Below, piece by piece: positions 45,459 through 57,343 of a stretch of DNA of 64,000 bases (position 1 is the first letter of the stretch; each line of letters opens with the position of its first letter). The translations under genes were made by a program, and so were the position numbers. The DNA is taken from NCBI GenBank assembly GCA_001584585.1, contig LSYV01000130.1:146057-210056 (forward strand), written 5' to 3'. The notes beneath the pieces were generated by a model. That model was not told the origin of the DNA. It saw only the letters and a list, made by a program, of their open reading frames with translations, and ran no database searches. The stretch is from Gonium pectorale (Eukaryota > Chlorophyta > Chlorophyceae > Chlamydomonadales > Volvocaceae).

Positions 45459-48400
45459 ATGCCAGTTCTAACAGACAGTAAGTCACGCAGCAGAAAGTTG
45501 CTCCTCCTTAGCAATTTGCTCACCCGCAACTGGATTTTGCAGCTCGAGCGGGGTCTTCGGGCTCCATGGGTACAAAGGCCTCAGGAATGGGCGAGAGCCT
45601 GAACCACAAAAGCGTGCTGGAGAAGCAGCGGTAAGCGGGCGGAGCGCGCGATATTGGCCCCGTGGAGCCACTGATGATTTTGGGCTTTTCGATATACTCT
45701 AGGGCGGCCATCGACAAGCTCCGTGGACAGAATGAGCAGTTGAAGACGGAGCTGCTGCTGGAGAACAAGTTCAGCGTGCGCCCAGGCGACCCGTTTGCAC
45801 AGGCACTCATCAATCGCCTGCAGGATGAGGGCGACATCCTGGCTCGCAAGGTGAAGCGATGCCCATGTCGATGTCCATGCGACTGACGTGCCCTGCGAGG
45901 AGGCTCCATTCCCTTACACGGTGCGCGCCGTTTCCACGTTTCCCCATGACCGCAGATTGTGCTGGAGATGCGCAAAACCAAAATGCTGGACCAGCAGCTG
46001 TCGGAGATGTCCAGCACGCTTACCAGCACGCGGAACAACATGGGCGGCATCTTCTCGGCTAGGGAGCTGTCGGCGGCTGTGCAGAAGAAGATCAAACTGC
46101 TGGAGAACCGGCTGGAGAAGGCGTACGTCAAGTATAACCAGTCCATAACCCACAACAAGCAGCTGCGGGAGCAGATCAACAACCTGCGCCGTGAGCGCAT
46201 CATGTTTGAGAGCATTCACAGCAATCTGGAGCGGGAGCTGGCGAAGCTGAAGCGCGACATGGCGGACATGATTCAGCAGGCGAACGGCGCGTTTGAGGCC
46301 CGGGAGAAAGCCATCGCGGAGATGAACGCGCTCAAGGCGCAGGCGGACAAGGAGCAGCAAGGCTTTGAGGAGGAATGGCGGCAGCTCACGGCAATCATAG
46401 AGGAGGACAAGAAAGAGCGGGTGCGTGTGCTGTCGATGACTCTGGACGGCATGATGAGTCGGTGCTTGCTGTTAGCATCTGGCGGCCGTTCCGCGCACTG
46501 AAGCTGGGTTACTGGGTTACGGACTGGGCAGGTCGCCACTCTGCGCTGGCCCAGTCCCAGCTACTGCCTATTTCTGAGGCCATGGGCCATGCCGAATACT
46601 GTACGGCTTTGGGCGGCAATGACGGAGTTGCCAAACCCACCGGAGAACACATATGCGGTATACATGTGGCAGCTGGACCTAAGGGACGCACCGCTGGGCG
46701 TTTAGTTGGACGCGCTCTATCTGGTGTTGCTTCTCCTTGTCAGCGTCGGAGCCTTGCAGGTTCTTACGAGGCCTGTACCCGTTGCTGCCTGGCTCGGTCA
46801 CAGGAGCGGGCGCGCGCCCAGGAGCTGGCCATGCGTGAGCGGGAAACGCAGGAGCTGCTGAAGATGGGCACCCTGTCCTCAGCGGAGAAGAAGAAGCGGG
46901 TGTCGAAAGGGCAGTGGGGTATGGGGTACAACAAGGCGCTTGCACAGAACGTTGCCGCGGAGAAGGTGGAGATGTACGGCCAGGCCTTCAAGCGCATTCA
47001 GGTGCGGCCACGAGAGTGGATCGAGTAGGCTGCGGCTTTGGGTCAGATGCGGGTCGGCGACCCCACCCACCCGTATCCCAAGTATGCCCGTAGTTCATGC
47101 TGCGCATGATGATCAAGTAAAAGATCGTTCGAGCGGAGCCATGCAGTTCGCTGCTACCTTAAGGAGGCTCACGCTGCTGATTTGCTGGTTCTGCTTGCAA
47201 CTTCAGCGCGCGTTTCAGGCCTGAGCCTGGACAGTTTCCATAATGCAAGCCGTGCATACGAAAATTGGGGCTTTAAGGGCAAATCTTGACAGCCAATGGA
47301 TGCGTGGCAGTGACAACATGTTTACCGGTTGTCAACACCTTGATCTTGGGTCTTTGGTTCAACCCACGCAGCTGCTGCCGGAGTATGAAGCGCCACGAAC
47401 GCATTTTAACTGCTCCCTTGTGCAGCACCTCCCTCCCTTGCTAGACCCGCTCCATTTCCGTTGTGTGCCCCTGCTTGGCATGTCGTACGCAGGACGCTAC
47501 GGGCATCGAGGACATTGACCAGCTGGTCAACACGTTCCTGGCGGCGGAGGACCAGAACTACACCCTCTTCAACTACGTCAACGAGGTCAACCAGGAGATT
47601 GAGAAGCTGGAGGACCAAATTAACGTCATGCGCAGCGAGATCAACAAGTACCGGTGAGCCGCACTTGCCACGTGCCGCTTCGGGTCCTATAGGGCAAAGC
47701 AAGGAACATCCATTGCCGCCACGTGACAGCACTTGAGCCTGCAACATGACCCGCCGTCCGCTTCTGCTGTGGGAAAAGCGTCATTCGGATGAGGGTCTTA
47801 CCCGGGCCTTCCCGCTATGCGTCATCATCCGTGATGCAGGGAAACGGGCCAGGAGCTGGACCGGACCAAGTCGCGCGAGCTGTCGGAAGAGGAGGCTCGC
47901 CTGGCGGCGTGCGAGGCGCAGTCTCAGCTGTACGACAAGCGCTACGACTCGGCTATGTCGATGACTGCCGCGCTCAAAGCGGGCATTTCGGACCTGTTTG
48001 AGCGCATTGGCTGCAACACGCCGGCAGTGCGGGACCTGCTGGGCGAGGAGGGGCTGACGGAGGGCAACCTCACGGCCTACCTCGGCATCATCGAGCAGCG
48101 CACAAACGAGATCCTGCAGGTATGCTTGGGGACTCGGGGCACGACACTTGTGCCACAAAGAAGAGTCCTTAGGGTAGGGCCCTCAGTGCGGCACTACGGG
48201 TGGAGCCGCGTGGCACTGTCTCTTCTGATGCAAACGACGTCGCCGCTCGGCCAGCTTGGTTAGCAGGCCGCCCCCGCAAGGCGCATAGCACTGTTGTATA
48301 CGAGTCCTTGCTTGAAAGCTCCTCGCCATATTCATCGCCGCAGATCTACGCCAAGCGGAAAGCGGTGCAGGGCACAGAGGGCCTGTCGGAGGCCCTCCTG

Positions 48401-48640
48401 GCGCAGCCGCTCACGCAGCCCGGCAACCGCATCATCATTGAGCCGCCGTCCACCACGCAAGAGGAGGAGATTGAGGGGATCGAGCCGGAGCCAATGGAGG
48501 AGGACCGGCCGCTGACCCGGGAGCACCTTGAGACGAAAGTACAACGGACGCTCCCGCGCAAGCTTGAGACGGCCATTAAAGTGCGACCAGCGGGAGTAGA
48601 GGCGACAGGCGGCAAGCGGGGGTCGCCGGCACGGCGATGA
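45459..48640 (+). CDS. ODA1 / DC2, outer dynein arm docking complex subunit (CCDC114/ODAD1 type)
   Basis: Predicted 551-residue coiled-coil protein, about the length of Chlamydomonas DC2. DC2 pairs with DC1 and DC3 on the doublet microtubule to form the platform for outer dynein arms; loss of it gives slow-swimming oda1 mutants. Exons: 45459-45477, 45543-45630, 45703-45850, 45956-46420, 46804-47001, 47493-47653, 47840-48119, 48344-48640. Exon 1 holds only 19 coding bases (MPVLTD), with donor GTAAGT. Strong family words include NEQLKTELLLENKFSVRPGD, KMLDQQLSEM, STRNNMGGIFSA, EKAYVKYNQSITHNKQLRE, ERIMFESIHSNLEREL, ATGIEDIDQLVNTFLAAEDQ, NYTLFNYVNEVNQEIEKLED and ERIGCNTPAVRDLLGEEG. The C-terminus is acidic, then basic (LETAIKVRPAG). 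Family assignment is essentially certain. Confidence 0.96.
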
Positions 48641-48779
48641 TGCGGCCAGGAACCGGGAGAATTGGGGGAGGTGAAGTTTGCACAAACTGCTGACTATATG
48701 TGGTGACGAGACGTTTTGCCTTTTTGCGCATTTGGTGAGGTGGGACGGACCGCTCTAGGCTATAGGCACTGATGTGTAC

Positions 48780-48784
48780 TGTAA
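48780..48784 (+). promoter_or_regulatory. TGTAA poly(A) signal for ODA1
   Basis: TGTAA lies 140 bases after the ODA1 stop codon. A second TGTAA follows at about 48951, a possible alternative end. Confidence 0.55.
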
Positions 48785-49658
48785 AACTTTAGAAAGGAGC
48801 GGCAGGAGCATGGACCAGTTGTTGCCGCTGCCGTGCGCCGATAAACGCACGGGATGCCTATCTGCGGCTCCCGTGTGACCGACCGTGTGTGGCGGCGTGT
48901 GGCGGCGTGTGACATGCGTTGGGTACGTCTTTCCTCACTGTGAACTGCGAATGTAAGCTGTTTATTTTCATGCCTGACTAAGTTAGCTAGAGTGCTTGGG
49001 TGATGTAGGCTAGTGGTTAATGGCTGAGATCACCTGTGACTAGGCATAAGCCGGTTGTGACAATATGAGGTCGGAAGGAAGTCGGTTGCACCTTGCACGA
49101 ATGCCGGGGTGGATGCGGTCCTGTTTGGGTGTCCCTCGTGCGGAGGCTGCACATATGCGCAATAAGGCTGTAGTGTGGGCGCGTGTACGCTACACCAAGC
49201 TACCTGACGCGGCCCTGTTGCAGGTTGTAACGCGATGCAAAGTTTCGCACATGGATTGCGTAAAGGACATGCCAAGAGTTTGGTTAAGTTGAGACGTCGT
49301 ACGGTGAATGCTTACAGATGCTCCCCTCTGGTCCCTCGCAGCAATTTGAAACCATGATGACCCCACCCAATGACGAGCACCACAGGCGCAAGGAGATGAC
49401 CTGGTAACCCGTCGCTATGGACGGCACACGTAATCCTACATGTCTACCGTGCAAAGGCACTTGCTACACCCATACACCACACGCTCAACCTATGCTCGGT
49501 TCTGCGCTCATACATATAGCAGCCTACTGTAGCACATTCTTCGCTTGCTAGTTGACTATGAAAGCAATACGGGTGGAGGAAATGCAGTCAGTCAGTGCCA
49601 GCGTGACAATTGAAGGGGAGAGGGTGGAATATACGGCGGTTATTAGGTCGCACAGCGC

Positions 49659-50433
49659 NNNNNNNNNNNNNNNNNNNNNNNNNNNNNNNNNNNNNNNNNN
49701 NNNNNNNNNNNNNNNNNNNNNNNNNNNNNNNNNNNNNNNNNNNNNNNNNNNNNNNNNNNNNNNNNNNNNNNNNNNNNNNNNNNNNNNNNNNNNNNNNNNN
49801 NNNNNNNNNNNNNNNNNNNNNNNNNNNNNNNNNNNNNNNNNNNNNNNNNNNNNNNNNNNNNNNNNNNNNNNNNNNNNNNNNNNNNNNNNNNNNNNNNNNN
49901 NNNNNNNNNNNNNNNNNNNNNNNNNNNNNNNNNNNNNNNNNNNNNNNNNNNNNNNNNNNNNNNNNNNNNNNNNNNNNNNNNNNNNNNNNNNNNNNNNNNN
50001 NNNNNNNNNNNNNNNNNNNNNNNNNNNNNNNNNNNNNNNNNNNNNNNNNNNNNNNNNNNNNNNNNNNNNNNNNNNNNNNNNNNNNNNNNNNNNNNNNNNN
50101 NNNNNNNNNNNNNNNNNNNNNNNNNNNNNNNNNNNNNNNNNNNNNNNNNNNNNNNNNNNNNNNNNNNNNNNNNNNNNNNNNNNNNNNNNNNNNNNNNNNN
50201 NNNNNNNNNNNNNNNNNNNNNNNNNNNNNNNNNNNNNNNNNNNNNNNNNNNNNNNNNNNNNNNNNNNNNNNNNNNNNNNNNNNNNNNNNNNNNNNNNNNN
50301 NNNNNNNNNNNNNNNNNNNNNNNNNNNNNNNNNNNNNNNNNNNNNNNNNNNNNNNNNNNNNNNNNNNNNNNNNNNNNNNNNNNNNNNNNNNNNNNNNNNN
50401 NNNNNNNNNNNNNNNNNNNNNNNNNNNNNNNNN
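49659..50433. other. Assembly gap, 775 N
   Basis: Unresolved sequence between ODA1 and CTU1. Its right border starts directly in a repeat found twice more in the window (57314-57343 inverted, 58201-58260), so a repeat collapse is a likely cause. The 3' untranslated end of the minus-strand CTU1 gene may reach into it. Confidence 0.97.
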
Positions 50434-50470
50434 GTTTCCAGTAGGGCGGGCGGGTACAGAGCAAGACATG
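50434..50470 (+). repeat. Dispersed repeat copy at the gap edge
   Basis: Starts GTTTCCAGTAGGGCGGGCGG and continues into ACAGAGCAAGACA. About 35 bases match the copy at 58214-58249 with few changes. The left part of the element is hidden by N. Confidence 0.7.
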
Positions 50471-50578
50471 TGACGTTCCGTCCCGCCCCCCCAAAACGCA
50501 ACCCCATAAGCGTCAAACTTGACATCAAATATGCGCCCGTAGCTTGCAACGAGAGCTCAGGCACCGCCGCTCCAATGG

Positions 50579-52906
50579 TCACGTGCCGCCCGCCTCCTCG
50601 TACGAAATCTGCACCTGCTTTACGGCGCGCCGAATCCTCTCTGTGCCAGCACGATCCGGCAAGGAGTGAGCCGCCGGCGTTCCCGCACAGACCGTATCGC
50701 CATCACACGACGCCTCAGCCGCTGACAGTGTAATCGGCTGCCCTGTGTCCCCGTCGTTTGCGGACGGGTGCGGATCGACATCAGCACCGGCTCGCAAGGC
50801 CTCCGAGCCGCCGGTCCCTGGTCCTGGCGGCCCGCTGCTCGGGTCCGACCGCGCGACGCTCGGGTGCAGCCCCGCCTTTTCGCCATGCCGCCCTCGCGTG
50901 CGGCTGACGCCCAGGCGCGGCAGGCCGCGGTTCAGTCCCTCCAGCAGGACGCACGCCTTGCAGACGGGCTGGCTCGAGATGTAGCCGCAGCGCTCGCAAG
51001 TGCGCGGCTGTGGCAGCTTCTCCTCCGAGGCGGCGGCGAACACGAAGTCCTCGGCTGAGCGGATCACGTCAATGATGGCCATGGGCCGCGCAGCCTGCGT
51101 GGGGCAGGCATCGGGATGAAACGAAGAGAAGCTCGACAAAACCATTTTCGTTAGCATGCGGGCCCCGGTGCGCGAGCGATGACACAGGGAAGGGCAGCAA
51201 GGTGCGCGAGAGCGCGTGCGCCCAGCATGGCGCCAAGGGACGATGCGGTCCTGTGACCCAAAGCGCTGCTCTGCAGCTCACCTCCAGGTCCTTGATAAAC
51301 TCCCGGGCGAAGCCACGAGCCGCGAATGGCGCGTAAATGCACTCGGTGGAGAAGTAATCAAGCTTCTTGTAGTAGGCGTACAGCACGATCTCCTTCTCGT
51401 ACGCGTACTTGAAGGGCTTGACGCGCGGCAGCGGGCTGTCCTCGCCCGTGATGATGTTGGCGCAGCGGCCCAGCCTGCGCATAAGAAGGTGCGATAACCC
51501 GGTCACGTGACGGCGCGAAACGGAAATGAGAGCATGCCCTGTCCTCTTGAGAGACGGGACAGCTGTGCGAGAGCGGGCCGCGGAGCAGCAGCTCAGCCGG
51601 TGCGGCGTGCTGGCATCGGGTGTGATACATCGGCGGGGCGGTCAACATACGGTACATAAATTACGGTAACGAGACTGGACTCGACTGGACTGGACCGGAA
51701 GCAATACGGCATGGAGGCCACACGACGAGGACGGACTACGGTACGGACTACGGACAGACTACGGTATGGCTGCTACACGACCGGCAAGGAAGTGTGGAGT
51801 ATGGAATAGGCTACGGGCAAGACCTACCGGGGCACATCGCCGCGTAGGATGTTCAGTAGCACCGTCTCGGCTACGTCATCGGCGTTGTGGCCCGTCGCAA
51901 TCTTGTTGGCGCCCGCAAGCACCGCGCCGCGGTCGAGAGCCTGCGTGTCGAGGTTGGGAACGCCGCAGTACAGGATCGGATCGGACCTGCAAAGCCCCTG
52001 AGGAGCATGACCGGTACGGGAGCACAGTTGCGTATTGCGTTCTATGTGTAGCTTTCTGCGCCGTCCGCAGCTGGTGCGCCACGAACCTGACGCCGGAAGA
52101 CCCCACAGAACGTGCAGTTGTTCTTGGTGCCAATCTGCGCCACAATCTCGTCCATGGTCCACCCGTACAGTTCTTTGTACGACACTATCCGCAGCGGGAT
52201 GCCGTACTGCTGCTCGTTGCGCTTCACCGTCTCCAGAGAGTCATCGCGGTAGCCGGAGATGCCCTCGTCAATAGACAGCAGGAAAAGGTCCAGCCCGTAC
52301 CTGCAGCAGCAAGGCCAAGAGGGTGGAACCTTGGAAGGTCACCGGCCATGGCGTGCTAGAGCCACGCATGCGTGCCAGGATTCGCAGGTCTACGCAGGAG
52401 AGCCAGCCCGTGTTACAAACGCCTGAAGCCTACCTGAACATGGCACGCGCCCAGTCCCTGGCCCAGACCACCGTAACCCGTTTCCTTATCGGTTGCTCTG
52501 CACCTACTCCCAAATCTCCCCTGCTACGTTGAACTTCGCTAGCCCGCAGGGACCTTTACACACCCCCATGCTCTTACCCGTGCCGTGAGTTGAGCGTGGT
52601 CATTATGTGCGCCAGCACCGTCGAGTCCTTGCCGCCGGACGCGGCAATTGCAACGCGCTCCCCCGGTTTAAAAAGTTTGTTGTCCACGATGGTTTGGTGC
52701 ACCTCCTCTTCGAAGGTGGTGAAGAAGCACTCCCGGCACACCTGGGTTGGCGCCAATCCACGACGGGCACGGGGGCAGTCAGTTCCTTTCCCGTGCTAGC
52801 GGAACTGCCTGCGTGCTCATGTGAACCCCCACACCTGCTCCTGCGTCTTGGGCCGTCTGAGCATGGCCTTTGCAACAGTGCAGCGAGAGCACTGTCGCGG
52901 CGCCAT
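50579..52906 (-). CDS. CTU1 / NCS6 cytoplasmic tRNA 2-thiolation protein, 6 exons
   Basis: Predicted 423-residue PP-loop enzyme that, with CTU2 and URM1, puts sulfur on U34 of cytosolic tRNAs (mcm5s2U). Exons: 52906-52835, 52741-52578, 52300-52087, 51940-51828, 51474-51282, 51094-50579. Visible: N-terminal zinc-site cysteines (QCSRC, then CRECFF), the PP-loop [55 protein letters not shown] and the C-terminal zinc motif [16 protein letters not shown] with [12 protein letters not shown]. All catalytic and metal-binding positions I know are kept. After this the protein has a low-complexity tail of about 115 residues ending in VQISYEE, a longer linker than I expect. Its start lies 296 bases from the divergent SDH-like gene. 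Confidence 0.94.
51690..51768 (+). repeat. Short imperfect tandem repeats in a CTU1 intron
   Basis: GGACTACGG-type words recur four times (GACGGACTACGGTAC, GGACTACGG, AGACTACGGTATGG) next to repeated GGACTGGAC/CGACTGGAC words at about 51673-51697. These are low-complexity expansions without visible function. Confidence 0.6.
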
Positions 52907-53202
52907 CGTTGACACTGAAAGCTACAAATGACAAGTCGTATGCACGTTGCACCAATTAACGACACGAGGGCACCGACGGCAGCCAATATGCAGGCCGTAG
53001 TACAAAGTTCTGGAGCCGGGCAGTCCACAGTTTACTGCGCAGCCATCATGGAAGCAATCGTTTGGGCAAATAGTGCATGATCTGTCTTGCACACCAATTG
53101 GGCAATTAGTAGCTTAGGGCGTTGCGTGCTGCAACACTACTTGTCCCTGCCATCCGCCAATTGCGACATTTGTCGATAATTCATACATTTGAATCGAAAA
53201 CT
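52907..53202. promoter_or_regulatory. Short bidirectional promoter region CTU1 / SDH-like
   Basis: Only 296 bases separate the two inferred start codons, so both promoters and both 5' leaders must overlap here, unless SDH-like starts at the in-frame Met at 53122, which would shorten it further. Core elements could not be assigned by eye. Confidence 0.5.
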
Positions 53203-56200
53203 ATGATGATGCAGCACCAGACCGCACCAGCCGTGAGCGCCGGGAACATCCATCGCGCGAAGCCCGTAGCCAGAGCTGCTCCGCGCCGTGCTGTAGTCGT
53301 CTACGCTGCGACTGCACCCGTGCCCGATAAGCATGTTGTGGTGATCGGCGGCACTGGACGCGTCGGCTCCTCCACGGCATCAGCGCTCATCAAGGAATTC
53401 CCCAACCTCAAGCTGACGCTGGCCAGCCGAAGCAACGAGTCCTTCCAGGCCGCTGTCGGGCGGCGACCAGAGCTGTCCAAGGCTGCTTTTCAGACGGTTG
53501 ACATCACCAGCGCCGAGTCAGTGAAGGTGCGGAGTCAACCCCCGCGTGTGCACCCCTTGCCGTTGTTCTGGCGCCTCACTGCCAGTCAGGCTCGGCACAT
53601 GCTTGTCAGGGGCTAAGGTTTTCCACAGAAAACTGGGGATTGCATAGCTAATGGAGCCCGTCCGTTGGCAACGGGCGCGCCCCCGCCGCTGCCTCATCGC
53701 CTGCAGGCGTTCTGCGGTTATCTGGGTCGGGTATGGAACCATCTGGGCCGGTGCGTGACAGCTTGGGATTACATTGATCCGCATTATGGGTTTCTGTGTG
53801 CTGCGGATGCCAAGTTCTCCCTACGCTTTCATTCTCCAGGCTCTGCTAAAGAACACGGGCGCTGACCTGGTGATTCACACAGCGGGCCCCTTCCAGCGCT
53901 CCAAGAACTACGCGGTCCTGGAGGCGGCCATTGACACCCGCACCGGCTACATTGACGTCTGTGACGACACGCCTTTTGCCGAGGGGTGGGTATCGAATGA
54001 TGATGTCCCTGATGGGGAAGTGCAGGCATCCGGAGGACGGCGCTTTTGGCGTCCCTTAGCTGAGCCTGCTAATAATCATTGGAGGAAAGACTATGAACCC
54101 ACTTTTTGGGGATGCCGTTCCTGCTGTTTTCACGACCGACGGTGCGACAATTGTGGCTGTTTTTCGGAGTGTACTCCGTGTAGCTCCCACGCACGTGAGC
54201 AGCGTGTTTGCGTTATCCTTATCAGTAGGCTCCCGCGGCGGGTCGTCGCCGCGGTACGCAGGTAGGGTGGCGCGGCATTGGGCCCGTCCCTGCAAACTTA
54301 TGTGCGCCCGTGCACCGTGCGCTGCCTGTCCCGGAACGCAGGGCCAAGGCGTCCTACTTGGAGCGCGCCAAGGCTGCCGGCGTGCCCGCCATCGTGTCCG
54401 GCGGCATCTACCCGGGAACCAGCAACGTCATGGCGGCGCACATCATCTCCATCGCGCGCCAGGAGTACGACGCCGACTGGAAGTACCGCACGCCAGCGCC
54501 GGGTGAGTCTCGGTTTGCGGAGCTTTTCGCACGTGCGTGCGGGATTGTTGCCCCTTCGGCGTTTGCGCTGAGCTGGTTGCTTGGCAATAGTGCCTTGCGT
54601 CGCCTGCCTTGCCGCGTCAGAGGTTAGAAAGGTCACGCAATGCAAAGATCAGGCACCTCACGCGGTTTTAGCGCTGCCACACGCGCCTTGTGCCAAGCAC
54701 ACAGGCGAGGGCGTGGAGCCCAAGTGGCTTCGCTACAGCTACTACACGGCGGGCAGCGGCGGAGCGGGGCCGACCATCCTGGAGACCAGCTTCCTGCTGG
54801 CGGGCGAGGAGGTGATCGTGTACAAGGACGGCAAGGAGGTCATTCTGCCGCCCATCAGCAACCGGCGAGAGGTCGACTTTGGACCGGGTGCGTGCCGTGG
54901 GCGCGTGCGGGCGGGCGGGCGTCTGGCGTGGCGTCCCTCCATGTCTATCACGTCCTTTGCACGCGCACCCTATGACAGGAGCATGCCTGCGGACCTCGAC
55001 GCCCACAGGCATCGGCCGTGTGGGCACCCTGCGACACGCCAGCAATTGATTGGCACGGCTGTATCCCCGCCCAACTTCCGTCACACACCCGCTCTCCCGC
55101 CTCGCAGGCATCGGCCGCAAGGGCGTGTACCTGTACAACCTGCCCGAGGTGGTGTCGGGCCACAAGTATATGCGCGTGCCCGACGTGTCGGCGCGCTTCG
55201 GCACCGACCCCTTCATCTGGAACTGGGCCATGTGGCTCACCGCGCGCCTCGTCCCGCGCTCGCTGCTCAACGACCGCGGCTTCGTCAAGCGCTTCGCGGC
55301 GCTGTCCGACCCCTTCGTGCGCAACGTGGACAAGATTGTCGGCGAGGCGGTGGTGAGTGGTCGCTTTCGAGTGCGGGCTGCGTTGGGTACCGGCGGTCGT
55401 AGGCTGTGAGGGGCAAGGGACAGCGTGAGGGTGTGGCAGTGCTAAGTTTTTGGGCAGGGGGAGGCAGGAGGGTCACGCTCGCGTGGCCGCTACTGTAGCT
55501 CATAAAAGACATGGCTGCCACTGCCGAGCCCATGGTCCCGCTATGCATATCCCACGGACCCTAATCATACCGCACTATCGGCGTCCCAAACCCACGTTGC
55601 CACGCGTCGATGACCGCATCAAATGCCCATGACTGCGATCGTTACGTGCCTCCTAGCCAGTCCCTCCTTGCCCCTTGTCAACTCGTCGTTTGCGGCAGGC
55701 CATGCGCGTGGAGGTCGACATGGTTGGCGGCAAGAACTCCTCGGGCATCTTCGTGCACAAGTACCTCAGCCAGTCCATGGGGTACAGCACGGCGGCCTTC
55801 GCGCAGAGCGTGCTGCAGGGCAAGACCAAGCCGGGGGTGTGGTACCCCGAGGAGCCTGAGGCGCTGCAGGTGAGGGACGGCTGCGAGGAGCTTGGCGGCG
55901 GCTCTGGGGCCATGGCCGGGGCAAAGCCATAGGGAAGCTCTGCAAACGCGTGCGGGGTATGCAGCAGTAAGAGCGCTTGACTACTTGAAAGAGGTAGAGA
56001 GAATTGCCGGGGTGGGCAGGTGGCAAAAAGGGGAGCCGGCATCGCCAATCTAGTCAGTTGCCGCATCGTCGGTTGCCTTTTCGTTTCTTCTTGGAGGTAG
56101 TTGAATCCTAAGAACCATGTATGCTGGATCAAGACCGGCAAGCTGTTAGCCGCTAATTGGGACGCCGGCCATTCGTTTCCCTCCCGGCGCGCAGGATCGC

Positions 56201-56311
56201 CGCCAGTTCCTGCAGCTGGCCTCCACGGGCTGCTCCCGCTTCGACCTGAATCGGTCGGCGTGGGCGCTGGAAAGCGAGATCAAGCAGATTGGGGGTCTGA
56301 TCTACTGGTGA
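53203..56311 (+). CDS. Plastid saccharopine-dehydrogenase-like oxidoreductase, 7 exons
   Basis: Predicted 448-residue protein of the saccharopine dehydrogenase-like family with an N-terminal Rossmann fold. Exons: 53203-53526, 53840-53985, 54342-54502, 54705-54887, 55108-55352, 55699-55869, 56195-56311; phases agree. The first 45 residues are rich in Ala/Arg/Val and low in acid (HRAKPVARAAPRRAVVVYAA), like a chloroplast transit peptide. The mature part opens with HVVVIGGTGRVGSSTA, the NAD(P)-binding loop, followed by TLASRS, VIHTAGPFQ, YIDVCDDT, GIYPGTSNVMAAHIIS and, near the end, QLASTGCSRFDL and IGGLIYW. It matches plant proteins annotated only as saccharopine dehydrogenase-like; the actual substrate is unknown and lysine metabolism should not be assumed. 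Met at 53122 is an in-frame alternative start. Confidence 0.88.
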
Positions 56312-57101
56312 TGGGACGGTGTCAATGCCGGGCTGTCAAGTCCGCCGCCGCAAGGGGTCGCATTGGGCGTTAAGGGTGCCTGTGATGCTGGGTTTCGGGC
56401 TGGGGAAAAGGGGAGGAACTGCTTATGGCGGTATGGGTAGGCGGTCCCAATGATCCCACGAGGACCTGGTGCGTGGAGCTGTTAGTCGCCCTACGCTACA
56501 GGCGGTTAATTTGGCAAGAACTCAATGGCTCATGTGTCGGATCTGTTTGTTATGGAAAGAGTGACGCGTGTGTGAGCGTGTGTGCAACGGACACACCTTC
56601 TTCGGAGGGATTTTGCAACTGTACCGCATACACGACACTACCATCGGACACGGACGTAAGTAAGTAGTACAACTGCTGTCTTGCGCACTTCCGCATTTGT
56701 CCCAATACTGTGCTGGTGTCGCTTTCGCGCAAATAACTTTGTGCGTTTACCTTTTTTGCTCGTTCAGTTCGGTAGTTCCTACTGTGGTGTGTATCATTTT
56801 GCATCTGTCGTTTCGGGGCGGGGCCGGTTCACGTGGGATGCATTACGTGCTATATTCTGCCTCACTGTTGCACATCACTCCATCTTTCAATCGACCGCCA
56901 TTCCTGCCTGACAAGTCTATCCTGCTTTTCCTGACCTGACGTTTGAGCTGCGTGGCGTTTCACTTTTCGAACTGGGACGTGGATCAGCCATGTCACCTGA
57001 GTGCAGACCCTTTTTCACGCGCGCCACCGGACTTGCGCTTCCGTAAAAGCCACAGACGGCACTGAAGAGGACTGTCTGTCCGTCAAAACGGTATGGCTTG
57101 C

Positions 57102-57106
57102 TGTAA
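57102..57106 (+). promoter_or_regulatory. TGTAA poly(A) signal candidate for the SDH-like gene
   Basis: About 790 bases after the stop of the SDH-like gene, and only 13 bases from an opposite-strand TGTAA serving the convergent ankyrin gene. Confidence 0.4.
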
Positions 57107-57118
57107 CGGTGCTGCGGG

Positions 57119-57123
57119 TTACA
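57119..57123 (-). promoter_or_regulatory. TGTAA poly(A) signal candidate for the ankyrin gene
   Basis: Minus-strand TGTAA about 750 bases after the ankyrin stop. A nearer one lies at 57185-57189. If the distal one is used, the convergent transcripts would overlap. Confidence 0.35.
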
Positions 57124-57313
57124 TTAACATGCAGTCACTGCTACTGAACCTCCCTTCACGCATACACTGTATACACAACAGGCATTACATTCCCAAGATC
57201 CCGACCCACGGGTCATCCACCAACATTACGAATACTATTAGCGTTTCCTGGGCCATGACAATAACAACCACGCGTGCGACTCAGCCGATCAAGCGCCCGG
57301 TTGCAGAGCCACC

Positions 57314-57343
57314 GCTAACAGCCCGCCCGCCCTACTGGAAACG
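57314..57343 (-). repeat. Dispersed repeat copy, inverted
   Basis: Read on the minus strand, this gives GACGTTTCCAGTAGGGCGGG followed by CGGGC, preceded by CGAAGGCG. It matches the copy at 58204-58233 in the ankyrin-gene intron and the copy at 50434. Confidence 0.65.

Larger units (their letters stand above)
48641..50578. other. Convergent intergenic region ODA1 / CTU1 with large gap
   Basis: The ODA1 3' untranslated region probably ends after TGTAA at 48780-48784. The next 0.9 kb shows no gene. A 775-base N gap follows. Open frames drawn through the N run are meaningless. Just right of the gap is a copy of a dispersed repeat (50434-50470). Confidence 0.5.

Noticed and set aside
49548..50733. 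Long open frames on both strands across 49548-50733
   Set aside because: They consist almost wholly of N and are artefacts of reading through the gap.
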